Below are positions 1 to 5,311 of a stretch of 5,311 bases of DNA, piece by piece. Source of the DNA: Clostridiales bacterium. Its GTDB lineage: Bacteria; Bacillota; Clostridia; Christensenellales; Christensenellaceae. Numbering within the stretch: the stretch's first letter is position 1; every line of letters begins with the position of its first letter. A program made the translations under genes and the position numbers. The stretch covers positions 1-5,311 of the forward strand of contig QAKS01000094.1 of the NCBI GenBank assembly GCA_003343685.1, in the 5' to 3' direction. The notes under the pieces are model-generated. The model worked only from the letters and a program-made list of their open reading frames with translations. It had not been told where the DNA came from and did not search any database.

Positions 1-87
1 GCGCCTTTGAACCATAGCTGTCCGAAGTGCGGGGCACAGGTAAAACCGGGCAGTAAGTTTTGCTCAGAATGCGGACAGCCGCTTTGA
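1..87 (+). CDS. C-terminal end of a zinc-ribbon protein (5' end outside window)
   Basis: Only the last 28 residues are visible, ending at TGA 85-87. They contain two CxxC knuckles, CPKC and CSEC, separated by ten residues, each followed by Gly, and the protein ends with CGQPL. This is the layout of the short C-terminal zinc ribbon (DZANK/zinc-ribbon_2 type) found at the end of many Clostridial proteins, including SPFH-domain proteins and small membrane proteins; it binds one zinc ion structurally. The rest of the protein is upstream of the window, so its function cannot be called. It is convergent with the minus-strand sugar gene to its right and looks unrelated to the sugar locus. No clear hairpin terminator lies directly after its stop; the hairpin at 277-318 is about 190 bases away and could serve it weakly. 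Confidence 0.75.
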   Translation, partial: APLNHSCPKCGAQVKPGSKFCSECGQPL

Positions 88-148
88 GACATTGTAAAAC
101 CAGAAGGGATAAGAAAATCACGACTTTTGAAGAGGGCGTGACCTACTA

Positions 149-259
149 CTACGAATAGACGAGCGTTGCCATCGTCATAGCGCCGCACACGGGGCAGACG
201 ACGTTCGTAAACTCACGTATCGTGTCCTCCTTAAAAGAAGTGCCGAAAAACAAAAACAT
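149..259 (-). pseudogene. Possible truncated small zinc-ribbon protein
   Basis: The minus strand carries a 36-codon frame starting at ATG 259-257, preceded by GGAGGT five bases upstream. It begins MFLFFGTSFKED and contains a CPVCG knuckle near residues 22-26. The start resembles small Clostridial zinc-ribbon proteins of about 70-90 residues, which begin with an aromatic-rich MFFxFG segment, have one CxxC early and a second cysteine pair near the end. Here the frame stops after LVYS at three consecutive TAG codons (143-151), and I see no recognisable second half in any frame, so it is probably a decayed remnant. It starts just after the terminator of the preceding minus-strand gene and has no obvious promoter of its own. 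It could instead be a real 36-residue peptide or chance. Bases 88-148 hold nothing I can identify. Confidence 0.3.
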
Positions 260-276
260 GAGAACCTCCATTCTAG

Positions 277-318
277 AAAAAGACCCGCTTTGCCAGCCGT
301 GCGGTAAAACGGGTCTTT
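277..318 (-). terminator. Rho-independent terminator of the sugar isomerase/epimerase gene
   Basis: On the minus strand AAAGACCCG (318-310) pairs with CGGGTCTTT (287-279), a perfect 9-bp stem. The stem extends inward through a wobble pair, three A-U pairs, one mismatch and two G-C pairs to an 8-base loop. Five U residues (281-277) close and follow the hairpin in the minus-strand transcript. It begins 24 bases past the stop codon of the gene at 342-1187, the right place for its terminator. Read on the plus strand the same hairpin is followed by TTTATTTAC, so weak bidirectional use is possible. Confidence 0.88.
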
Positions 319-341
319 ATTTACATGGGTGCGCTGCCTGA

Positions 342-1187
342 TTAAGCCAAGTCGTATTTTTTCAGCATTTCGCGGGCGAACTTAATGCTCTCGCGCACAA
401 AGGTATCGCCGTCGGGCGCGAGCTTTCTCCATACCCATGTCTCCATGTTGTCGGTGCAGTCTTGGAAGCCCTCAAAGCCGAGATAGCCGTCGAAGCCGAT
501 TTCTTTAAAGGCACGGAAGATGCCGTCCCAGTCTACGTGGCCTGTGCCGGAAATGCCGCGGTCGTTCTCGCACATATGGAAGTTGGAGAGATATTTTCCG
601 GTCGTCTTGACAGCTTCGTAGAAGCTCGTCTCCTCTACATTCATGTGGAAACTGTCCAGATGGACGAATGCGTTGGGCTCGTCAATCATTTTGGCAAGGC
701 GAACGCCCTGCTCCGCTGTATTCAGAAGGTAGGACTGGAATCTGGTAACAGGCTCTACGGCAATGGAAACGCCGAAATCTGCGGCGTACTTCGCAACTTC
801 CTTCAGGCTTTGGGCGCTGAATTCCCACTCCTGCTCGGAAGGCATTTTTTTTGCGGGCTTCATGTACTGTGAGTAGATGACGCCGGAGAACATTTTGGCG
901 CCGGCCTCGGCAGAAGCCTTTACGCAGTCCTTCAAGTACTGCACGCCGTTTTTGCGGCAGTTTTCGTCAAAGGATGTGATGTCTATCTCCTCTCCGAGGA
1001 GCACGTTGGACGTGGTGACGCAGAAGCCGTCCAGCCTTTCCTTCACTGCCTTGGGGTCAAACTTGGGCAGGCACATGAGAGGAATCTCGATAAAGTCAAA
1101 GCCATAGTCCTTGACGGTGTCGATAATATCAAGCGTATCGTTAGACCACTCGCTGCACCACTGATAAGCGTGAATACCTAATTTCAT
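342..1187 (-). CDS. TIM-barrel sugar isomerase/epimerase, D-tagatose/D-allulose 3-epimerase type
   Basis: This is a 281-residue cytoplasmic protein of the xylose-isomerase-like TIM-barrel superfamily (AP_endonuc_2 fold), full length for the ketose 3-epimerase branch. The expected metal ligands are Glu145 (in EPVTRF), Asp178 (LDSFHMN), His204 (NFHMCEN) and Glu239 (GFEGF). Their spacing of 33, 26 and 35 residues equals that of E150/D183/H209/E244 in Agrobacterium D-psicose 3-epimerase as I recall it. His181 and Arg210 also match that enzyme's substrate residues H186 and R215, but its E156 is Gln151 here. Family members move a proton at C3 of free ketoses or act as aldose-ketose isomerases, using Mn or Co. 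The start ATG is preceded by AAAGGAAGGG (1204-1195), seven bases away. The gene has its own strong promoter and terminator and is divergent from the kinase operon, suggesting it supplies a ketose to that kinase. The exact substrate cannot be read from sequence; D-ribulose, D-allulose or D-apiose are options. Confidence 0.85.
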   Translation of the reverse strand: MKLGIHAYQWCSEWSNDTLDIIDTVKDYGFDFIEIPLMCLPKFDPKAVKERLDGFCVTTSNVLLGEEIDITSFDENCRKNGVQYLKDCVKASAEAGAKMFSGVIYSQYMKPAKKMPSEQEWEFSAQSLKEVAKYAADFGVSIAVEPVTRFQSYLLNTAEQGVRLAKMIDEPNAFVHLDSFHMNVEETSFYEAVKTTGKYLSNFHMCENDRGISGTGHVDWDGIFRAFKEIGFDGYLGFEGFQDCTDNMETWVWRKLAPDGDTFVRESIKFAREMLKKYDLA

Positions 1188-1230
1188 TTTTTTACCCTTC
1201 CTTTGATTTTATTTTTTAAAATGTATCTAT

Positions 1231-1259
1231 ATTATATCACTTTGGAAATAAAGGGTCAA
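1231..1259 (-). promoter_or_regulatory. Sigma-A-type promoter of the sugar isomerase/epimerase gene
   Basis: On the minus strand TTGACC (1259-1254) is followed by a 17-base spacer and a perfect TATAAT (1236-1231). A TGA directly before the -10 box makes it an extended -10. Transcription would begin near 1224, giving a leader of about 37 bases with the ribosome binding site at 1204-1195. The leader is too short for a riboswitch. Control is therefore most likely by a DNA-binding protein in the AT-rich region upstream. Confidence 0.88.
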
Positions 1260-1285
1260 CGCAAAAAATGAACGAAAAAGAAAAG

Positions 1286-1312
1286 CAATTGTGACTTTTT
1301 TTTGTCAAATTG
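1286..1312. repeat. Imperfect inverted repeat between the divergent promoters, candidate operator
   Basis: CAATTGTGAC (1286-1295) and GTCAAATTG (1304-1312) are inverted copies with one extra G in the left arm, separated by eight T residues. The element is 27 bases long and starts 27 bases beyond the -35 box of the minus-strand promoter and ends 62 bases before the -35 box of the plus-strand promoter. That position suits an activator or shared regulator of both units. The T spacer and AT-rich surroundings raise the chance of coincidence. It is not a terminator: no gene ends here. Confidence 0.4.
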
Positions 1313-1374
1313 AGATAGAATTCATATTATTATCTAAAAAAATTAAAAAGAGTTCAAATTAATTCATTTTTTCT

Positions 1375-1403
1375 TTGACATTGTTGAAACCGTATGGTAA
1401 AAT
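1375..1403 (+). promoter_or_regulatory. Sigma-A-type promoter of the kinase-epimerase-transketolase operon
   Basis: A perfect TTGACA (1375-1380), a 17-base spacer and TAAAAT (1398-1403), with TGG directly before the -10 box (extended -10), form a strong promoter. The 50 bases upstream are almost all A and T, with A and T runs that could act as an UP element. The start of transcription would be near 1410, giving a leader of only about 15 bases that carries AAGGAGAG (1413-1420) and then ATG at 1425. Control must therefore act on initiation, not through a leader RNA. Confidence 0.9.
1384..1398 (+). promoter_or_regulatory. cre-like catabolite repression site inside the operon promoter
   Basis: TTGAAACCGTATGGT matches the Gram-positive CcpA-binding consensus WTGNAANCGNWNNCW at every defined position except the penultimate one, where C is G. 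It lies almost entirely within the spacer between the -35 and -10 boxes, overlapping the first base of the -10 box, a classic position for CcpA to block RNA polymerase. Control by carbon catabolite repression would suit a sugar-use operon. One mismatch in a loose consensus makes this a moderate call. Confidence 0.5.
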
Positions 1404-1424
1404 CAAAAACAAAAGGAGAGAAAC

Positions 1425-2948
1425 ATGAGACAGTATCTGATAGCCCATGACATTGGAACGTCCGGAGACAAGGCAAGCCTGTTTCACGTAGACGGAAGGT
1501 TGATAAAAAGCGTCACAAAGCCCTATGAGACAAGCTACCCGGACGCAGTCCGCGCCGAGCAGAACGCGGAGGACTGGTGGACGGCCGTATGCAGCTCTAC
1601 AAAAGAGCTTCTGGAGGGATACGACAAACGTGAGGTTGCGGCAGTGTGTTTTTCGGGGCAGATGCAGGGCCTGCTGTGCGTAGATAAAAACGGTACGCCG
1701 CTGGCTCCCTTTATGATGTATAACGACCTGCGCGCCGGAGAGGAAACCGAACGGCTGAAGGAAAAGGTGTCTCCGTGGGAATTGTATACGACGACAGGAC
1801 ACCCGATGAACAGTTCCTATACGTTGGAAAAGCTCATGTGGGTTAAGGCAAAAATGCCGGACGTCTATAAAAAAACATACAAAATCCTTTCGGCAAAAGA
1901 TTACATTATATATAAACTGACGGGACAGTTTCTGATGGACGTCTCCAACGGCTCCGCGACAAACGCAATGGACATCAGGGAAATGAACTGGTCCGGAAAG
2001 TTGATTGAGGGAGCGGGCGTGGACGGTGAAATGTTCCCCGAGCTGCGCGACGCCACCTACGTTACGGGAGAAGTGAGCGCGAGTATGTCTCTGGAATGCG
2101 GGCTGGCGGCGGGAACGCCCGTCGTGCTGGGCGGCGGAGACGGGCAGTGCGCCTCCGTGGGCGCCGGTTCGGTGGCGGAGGGGCTGACATATATCAGCGC
2201 AGGCTCGTCCTCCTGGATTTCTACGGCTTCCAAAATACCCGTGTTTGACAAGGATATGACGATTACAAATTTTGCCCACATCGTGCCGGGATATGTCTGC
2301 CCCAGCGGTACCATGCAGACGGCAGGCTCTGCGCTGAACTGGGTCAAGAATACCATATGCCGCTATGAGACGGCGGAGGCAAAGCAGTCGGGCGGCAGCC
2401 CTTATGACAGCATGAATGAGCAGATCGCCGCGTCTGTACCGGGCGCGGGAGGGCTTCTCTTTCTGCCGTATCTGATGGGGGAGAGAGCGCCCCGGTGGAA
2501 TCCCAATGCCAAGGGCGCGTTCATCGGCTTGAAGCTTTCCAACACAAGGGGAGACATTCTGAGGAGTGTGATCGAGGGAATCGGCATGAATCTGGATATC
2601 ATTTTGAATACGCTCAGACACGATATTCCGATCAGGGAGATGGGCATCATAGGCGGCATGGCCAAGGGAAATATTGTTTGTCAGATTTTTGCCGATATTA
2701 TGGGCATGAACATCAATAAGATGAAAAATATGGATGAAGTGGGCGCTATGGGCGCGGCGGTGGCCGGCGGTGTAGGCGTAGGCGTCTATCAGGACTTTAC
2801 CGCAATCGAAAAGTTTTCCGGAATTGCTGCTGTTCACGAGCCGGATGGAAAGGCGCATGAAAAATACGAACAGATTAAGCCGCTGTTTGACAAGGCATAC
2901 TATTCCCTAAAGGAGCTGTTCGATCAAATGACGGGGGTTGGAGCATGA
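1425..2948 (+). CDS. xylB: FGGY-family pentulose kinase, xylulokinase-like
   Basis: This 507-residue cytoplasmic kinase phosphorylates a ketose with ATP, classically D-xylulose to D-xylulose 5-phosphate. Length and both FGGY halves are complete. Visible motifs are the phosphate-binding HDIGTSGDKASLF (residues 8-20), SGQMQG (77-82), YNDLRA (99-104), GGGDGQ with the expected catalytic base Asp239, the FGGY region GAGGLLFLPYLMGERAP (340-356), and GGMAKG (410-415) of the nucleotide site. Against E. coli XylB, the GQMHG histidine is Gln81, the WND tryptophan is Tyr99 and the Asn after the catalytic Asp is Gly240; these lie in or near the sugar pocket, so the substrate may not be D-xylulose. The start has AAGGAGAG four bases upstream, directly after a strong promoter. 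It is the first gene of the operon and overlaps the next by ATGA. The family is certain; the symbol is given by overall resemblance, and apulose or ribulose kinase activity is possible. Confidence 0.85.
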   Translation: MRQYLIAHDIGTSGDKASLFHVDGRLIKSVTKPYETSYPDAVRAEQNAEDWWTAVCSSTKELLEGYDKREVAAVCFSGQMQGLLCVDKNGTPLAPFMMYNDLRAGEETERLKEKVSPWELYTTTGHPMNSSYTLEKLMWVKAKMPDVYKKTYKILSAKDYIIYKLTGQFLMDVSNGSATNAMDIREMNWSGKLIEGAGVDGEMFPELRDATYVTGEVSASMSLECGLAAGTPVVLGGGDGQCASVGAGSVAEGLTYISAGSSSWISTASKIPVFDKDMTITNFAHIVPGYVCPSGTMQTAGSALNWVKNTICRYETAEAKQSGGSPYDSMNEQIAASVPGAGGLLFLPYLMGERAPRWNPNAKGAFIGLKLSNTRGDILRSVIEGIGMNLDIILNTLRHDIPIREMGIIGGMAKGNIVCQIFADIMGMNINKMKNMDEVGAMGAAVAGGVGVGVYQDFTAIEKFSGIAAVHEPDGKAHEKYEQIKPLFDKAYYSLKELFDQMTGVGA

Positions 2949-2950
2949 TG
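2933..2950 (+). promoter_or_regulatory. Coupled translation start with two candidate ATGs for the RPE-like gene
   Basis: The kinase stop TGA (2946-2948) overlaps ATG 2945-2947, and a second ATG follows at once at 2948-2950. GGGGG at 2933-2937 is seven bases before the first ATG; GGAG at 2940-2943 is only one base before the first but four before the second. Either start is usable and they differ by one methionine. The overlap implies translation coupled to the kinase. Confidence 0.6.
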
Positions 2951-3577
2951 GAATTGCTACCGTCTGTTGCGTCGGCTGAGCAGATCAATCTGGGGGCGGC
3001 GATAGACAGCCTCGGGGAATGGCCCTATCTTCATATTGATATGGAGGATGGTAACTTTGTTCCGAATATCACCTTTGGCATGAAAACGGTAAAGGCCATA
3101 TGCGGACATGCGGAGGGAAAACGCGTGGACGTCCATATGATGGCGACCAATCCGGTGCAGTATTTGGAAGGGCTGGCGGAATGCGGCGTGGCGATGGCAT
3201 GCGCCCATATAGAGGCGCTGGAATATCCGTTGCTGTTTTTGGAGGAGGCGAAACGTCTGGGTATGGAAGCAGGATTGGCGCTTAATTTTAAAACGCCCAT
3301 AGAAGCCTTTGAGCCGTTTTCGGATGCGGCGGACTATTTACTGGTGATGACGTCGGAGCCGGACGGGAGAGGGCAGTTGCTGTCGGACTATGCGGTGCAA
3401 AAGGCAATCCGGGCAGCAAAAAGGTATCCGCGGGTTTACACGGACGGCGGAATAGATGAAAATACTCTGCAAAGGCTGGCGGAGGGAAATCTATGCGGCG
3501 CGGTGCTGGGCAGGCTGGCATTCTCGTGTGATTCACCCGATAAGAAATTGAGCGCGCTTGCGGCGCGGTTCAAATAA
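2945..3577 (+). CDS. Ribulose-phosphate 3-epimerase-like protein (divergent)
   Basis: This 210-residue TIM-barrel protein is slightly shorter than typical Rpe (about 215-225). Rpe interconverts D-ribulose 5-phosphate and D-xylulose 5-phosphate using a metal ion. The core is present: Ser7 in LPSVAS, HIDMEDGNFVPNITFG with His30 and Asp32, DVHMM with His64, ALNFKTP, and TDGGID with Asp167, so all metal and acid-base residues are kept. Two parts are unusual. The loop 6 motif, normally MSVNPGFGGQ, reads MTSEPDGRGQ (135-144), and the phosphate-binding Gly-Ser near the C-terminus is Gly189-Arg190. The fold and epimerase chemistry are therefore likely but the substrate may differ; allulose-6-phosphate epimerase (AlsE) is a related alternative, though it too keeps the PGF loop. 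The gene overlaps the kinase gene by four bases and sits 23 bases before the transketolase subunits, consistent with handling xylulose 5-phosphate. I leave the symbol blank because of the divergence. Confidence 0.8.
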   Translation: MMELLPSVASAEQINLGAAIDSLGEWPYLHIDMEDGNFVPNITFGMKTVKAICGHAEGKRVDVHMMATNPVQYLEGLAECGVAMACAHIEALEYPLLFLEEAKRLGMEAGLALNFKTPIEAFEPFSDAADYLLVMTSEPDGRGQLLSDYAVQKAIRAAKRYPRVYTDGGIDENTLQRLAEGNLCGAVLGRLAFSCDSPDKKLSALAARFK

Positions 3578-3600
3578 ACGATTTTAACAAGGAGGCTTCA

Positions 3601-4413
3601 ATGAAAATCGAAGAGCTAGAGAGAATTGCAAATACGATCCGTCTTGACGTATTGGACGAGGTGTATGCGGCAAAATCGGGACATCCGGGCGGTAGTCTTT
3701 CGGCTGCGGATATGCTGGCGGCATTGTATTTCGAGGTGATGAACATACGCCCCGAAGAGCCGAAGTGGGCAGACAGGGATAGATTTGTCCTGAGTAAGGG
3801 ACATGCAAGTCCGGCATATTATTCCGCACTGGCACGCAGAGGATATTTCAGCACAGACAGGCTCAAGGATTTCCGCTCTGTCCGCGATTATCTGGAGGGC
3901 GCGCCCAGCACAAAGCTTGAGGGTGTAGATATGTCTGCGGGACCGCTGGGGCAGGGTATGTCCGTAGCGGTGGGTATGGCGCTGGCGGCGAGGCTTTCCA
4001 AAAAGGACTACAAGGTATACTGCATGGTTGGAGACGGCGAGAGCCAGGAGGGCCAGGAGTGGGAGGCGCTGATGGCAGCGTCTAAATACAAGCTCTCTAA
4101 TTTGATCGGTATTCTGGATCATAACCATGTACAGATGTGTGGCACAAATGATGACATTATGCCGCTGGGAGACATTAAAGCAAAATTTGAATCCTTCGGT
4201 TGGGACACGATATCCATAGACGGGCATGACATGAAGCAGATTGTCGATGCGCTGAAGCAGGCGGGTAGTGGAGATAAGCCCACGATGATTATTGCCGAGA
4301 CGGTAAAGGGCAAAGGCGTTTCCTTCATGGAGGGACAGTATAAGTGGCACGGCGCCGTTCCGAATGAGGAGCAGTATGCACAGGCCGTAAAAGAACTGGG
4401 GAGGACGATATAA
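3601..4413 (+). CDS. Transketolase N-terminal (thiamine diphosphate-binding) subunit
   Basis: This 270-residue protein is the pyrophosphate-binding half of a two-gene transketolase, normal length for such subunits. Transketolase moves two-carbon units between sugar phosphates using thiamine diphosphate and a divalent metal. Visible are SGHPGG with His28, SKGHAS with His68, GPLGQG (114-119), the thiamine diphosphate motif GDG (144-146) with metal ligands Asp145 and Asn175 thirty residues apart as in yeast (D157/N187), and a C-terminal KWHGAVP with His250. The usual GHP motif before GPLGQG reads GAP, so Ala101 replaces the conserved donor-site His (yeast His103); the intervening spacing is unchanged, so this is a substitution and not an alignment slip. 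AAGGAGG (3589-3595) lies five bases before the ATG. Its partner starts within its stop codon. Functional alternatives are housekeeping transketolase or an apulose-4-phosphate transketolase subunit. Confidence 0.92.
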   Translation: MKIEELERIANTIRLDVLDEVYAAKSGHPGGSLSAADMLAALYFEVMNIRPEEPKWADRDRFVLSKGHASPAYYSALARRGYFSTDRLKDFRSVRDYLEGAPSTKLEGVDMSAGPLGQGMSVAVGMALAARLSKKDYKVYCMVGDGESQEGQEWEALMAASKYKLSNLIGILDHNHVQMCGTNDDIMPLGDIKAKFESFGWDTISIDGHDMKQIVDALKQAGSGDKPTMIIAETVKGKGVSFMEGQYKWHGAVPNEEQYAQAVKELGRTI

Positions 4414-5311
4414 TGACAGCAAACAGAGTAGCGATGGGAGAAACCGTTTTGGAACTGGCGCGCGAGGACGAGCGTATCTGTATCGTAGAGTCGGATATTG
4501 CCGGTTCCGTAAATTTCACACCCTTTATCCAAACGTTTCCCGAGCGCCATTTTGATTGTGGCATTGCGGAACAGAATATGGTGGGCGTGGCGGCAGGTCT
4601 TGCCAGCTGCGGATATATACCGTTTGTGGCAAGCTTTGCGGTGTTTGCCAGCATGCGCGCTCTTGACCAAGTAAGAAACGCGCTGTGCTACAATCACTTC
4701 CCTGTTGTTGTAGTCGGCTCCCACGCCGGCCTGGAAACGGGGCCTGACGGTGCGACGCATCAGGCGGTTGAGGATGTTGCCATTATGCGCGCCGTGCCGG
4801 GAATTACGGTTTTGGCGCCTTCTACCCCTGTTATGACACGCGCGCTTACGCGTGCGGCGGCGTATGCGGGCGGTCCGGTGTACCTGCGCCTTGGAAGAGA
4901 TAAGATGGAGGAACACTATGAGGACGGCGAGAAATTTGAGATTGGCGGCAGCAAGATGCTGAAAGAGGGCGAAGATGTGGCGATCATGGCATACGGCAAC
5001 ATGGTGACACCGGCCATGAGGGCGGCGGAGCAGCTCAAAGAGAAAGGTGTGAGCGCTTCCGTTATCGATATGTACAGCCTGAAGCCTTTTGACGAGGCGC
5101 GTGTGATTGCCGAGGGAAAGTCGAAGAAGGTAATTATCACGGCCGAGGATCACAACATTATCGGCGGGTTGTTCGGCGCGGTGGCGGAGACGCTGGCGAA
5201 AAACGGCATTGGCTGCAAAACAGCTCCTGTCGGCGTGGAAGATAAGCTGGGTAAGGCAGGAAACTCCGCAGACCTGTTCCGGATGTATGGACTGACCGCG
5301 GAAAATATTGT
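4413..5311 (+). CDS. Transketolase C-terminal (pyrimidine-binding) subunit, 3' end outside window
   Basis: The frame runs open from ATG 4413-4415 to the right edge, about 300 residues; the family is usually around 310, so only the last few residues are missing. It supplies the pyrimidine-binding and C-terminal domains of the split transketolase. GIAEQNM (50-56) carries Glu53, which activates the thiamine N1', matching yeast Glu418. FAVFASMRALDQVRN (76-89) is the cofactor-contact segment. GPDGATHQ (110-117) carries Asp112 and His116, matching yeast Asp477 and His481, which contact the sugar. RLGRDKM (159-165) offers phosphate-binding arginines. The C-terminal domain follows with VIDMYSLKPFD (217-227) and EDHNIIGGLFGA (245-256). 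The start overlaps the upstream stop as TAATG, and GGGGAGG (4398-4404) is eight bases upstream, so the two subunits are translationally coupled and made in equal amounts. Unlike the N-terminal half, no active-site residue appears lost. Confidence 0.93.
   Translation, partial: MTANRVAMGETVLELAREDERICIVESDIAGSVNFTPFIQTFPERHFDCGIAEQNMVGVAAGLASCGYIPFVASFAVFASMRALDQVRNALCYNHFPVVVVGSHAGLETGPDGATHQAVEDVAIMRAVPGITVLAPSTPVMTRALTRAAAYAGGPVYLRLGRDKMEEHYEDGEKFEIGGSKMLKEGEDVAIMAYGNMVTPAMRAAEQLKEKGVSASVIDMYSLKPFDEARVIAEGKSKKVIITAEDHNIIGGLFGAVAETLAKNGIGCKTAPVGVEDKLGKAGNSADLFRMYGLTAENI

Noticed and set aside
69..158. 29-codon plus-strand frame ending in VTYYYE
   Set aside because: It overlaps the zinc-ribbon gene end in another frame, lacks a ribosome binding site and matches nothing I recognise; it could be a gene remnant but cannot be supported.
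462..872. 136-codon plus-strand frame within the sugar isomerase/epimerase gene
   Set aside because: It lies wholly opposite a complete TIM-barrel gene whose catalytic residues are all present; no ribosome binding site or motif supports it.
1188..1424. Riboswitch or attenuator ahead of either transcription unit
   Set aside because: Both promoters are well placed and give leaders of about 15 and 37 bases, too short for a structured RNA.
1359..2858. 499-codon open frame on the minus strand opposite the kinase gene
   Set aside because: Its translation is rich in Arg, His, Cys and Leu with no recognisable domain, and it mirrors the codon pattern of the well-supported kinase on the plus strand. 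It has no convincing ribosome binding site.
4411..4415. Frameshift splitting a single transketolase gene into two
   Set aside because: The break falls at the usual domain boundary, the second part has its own ribosome binding site and ATG, and two-gene transketolases are normal in Clostridia and archaea.
4119..5153. 344-codon open frame on the minus strand opposite both transketolase subunits
   Set aside because: It spans the antisense of two clear genes, has no family motif and shows shadow-frame composition.

Overview
The window looks like a chromosomal segment from a Gram-positive anaerobe of the Clostridia, probably a Lachnospiraceae-type gut bacterium. The grounds are strong AGGAGG-type ribosome binding sites, textbook TTGACA/TATAAT promoters with TG-extended -10 boxes, GC-rich genes separated by a very AT-rich regulatory gap, a transketolase split into two genes, and small zinc-ribbon proteins at the left edge. 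The genus is a guess.

Layout. Bases 1-87 are the tail of a plus-strand gene ending in a double-CxxC zinc ribbon. Bases 88-275 hold no convincing intact gene; the minus strand carries a short, probably broken zinc-ribbon reading frame (149-259). A hairpin with a U-run (277-318) ends the minus-strand gene at 342-1187, a TIM-barrel sugar isomerase/epimerase of the D-tagatose/D-allulose 3-epimerase type. A 237-bp AT-rich divergent promoter region (1188-1424) separates it from a plus-strand operon: xylulokinase-like FGGY kinase (1425-2948), ribulose-phosphate 3-epimerase-like protein (2945-3577), transketolase N-terminal subunit (3601-4413) and transketolase C-terminal subunit (4413 to beyond the right edge). 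Gene junctions are an ATGA overlap, a 23-bp gap and a TAATG overlap, so this is one transcription unit.

How the genes fit together. The conventional reading is ketopentose use: the TIM-barrel enzyme interconverts free sugars, the kinase makes a ketose phosphate, and the RPE and transketolase feed it into the non-oxidative pentose phosphate pathway. However, three enzymes of the operon depart from their family consensus near the active site: GQMHG to GQMQG in the kinase, a changed loop 6 and phosphate motif in the RPE, and loss of the transketolase donor-site His (yeast His103 equivalent). Together with the gene content (sugar isomerase, FGGY kinase, two-subunit transketolase), this raises the possibility of an unusual substrate. 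The branched pentose D-apiose, handled by an isomerase/kinase/split-transketolase route, is the best named candidate. This is a hypothesis; the sequence alone does not settle the substrate.
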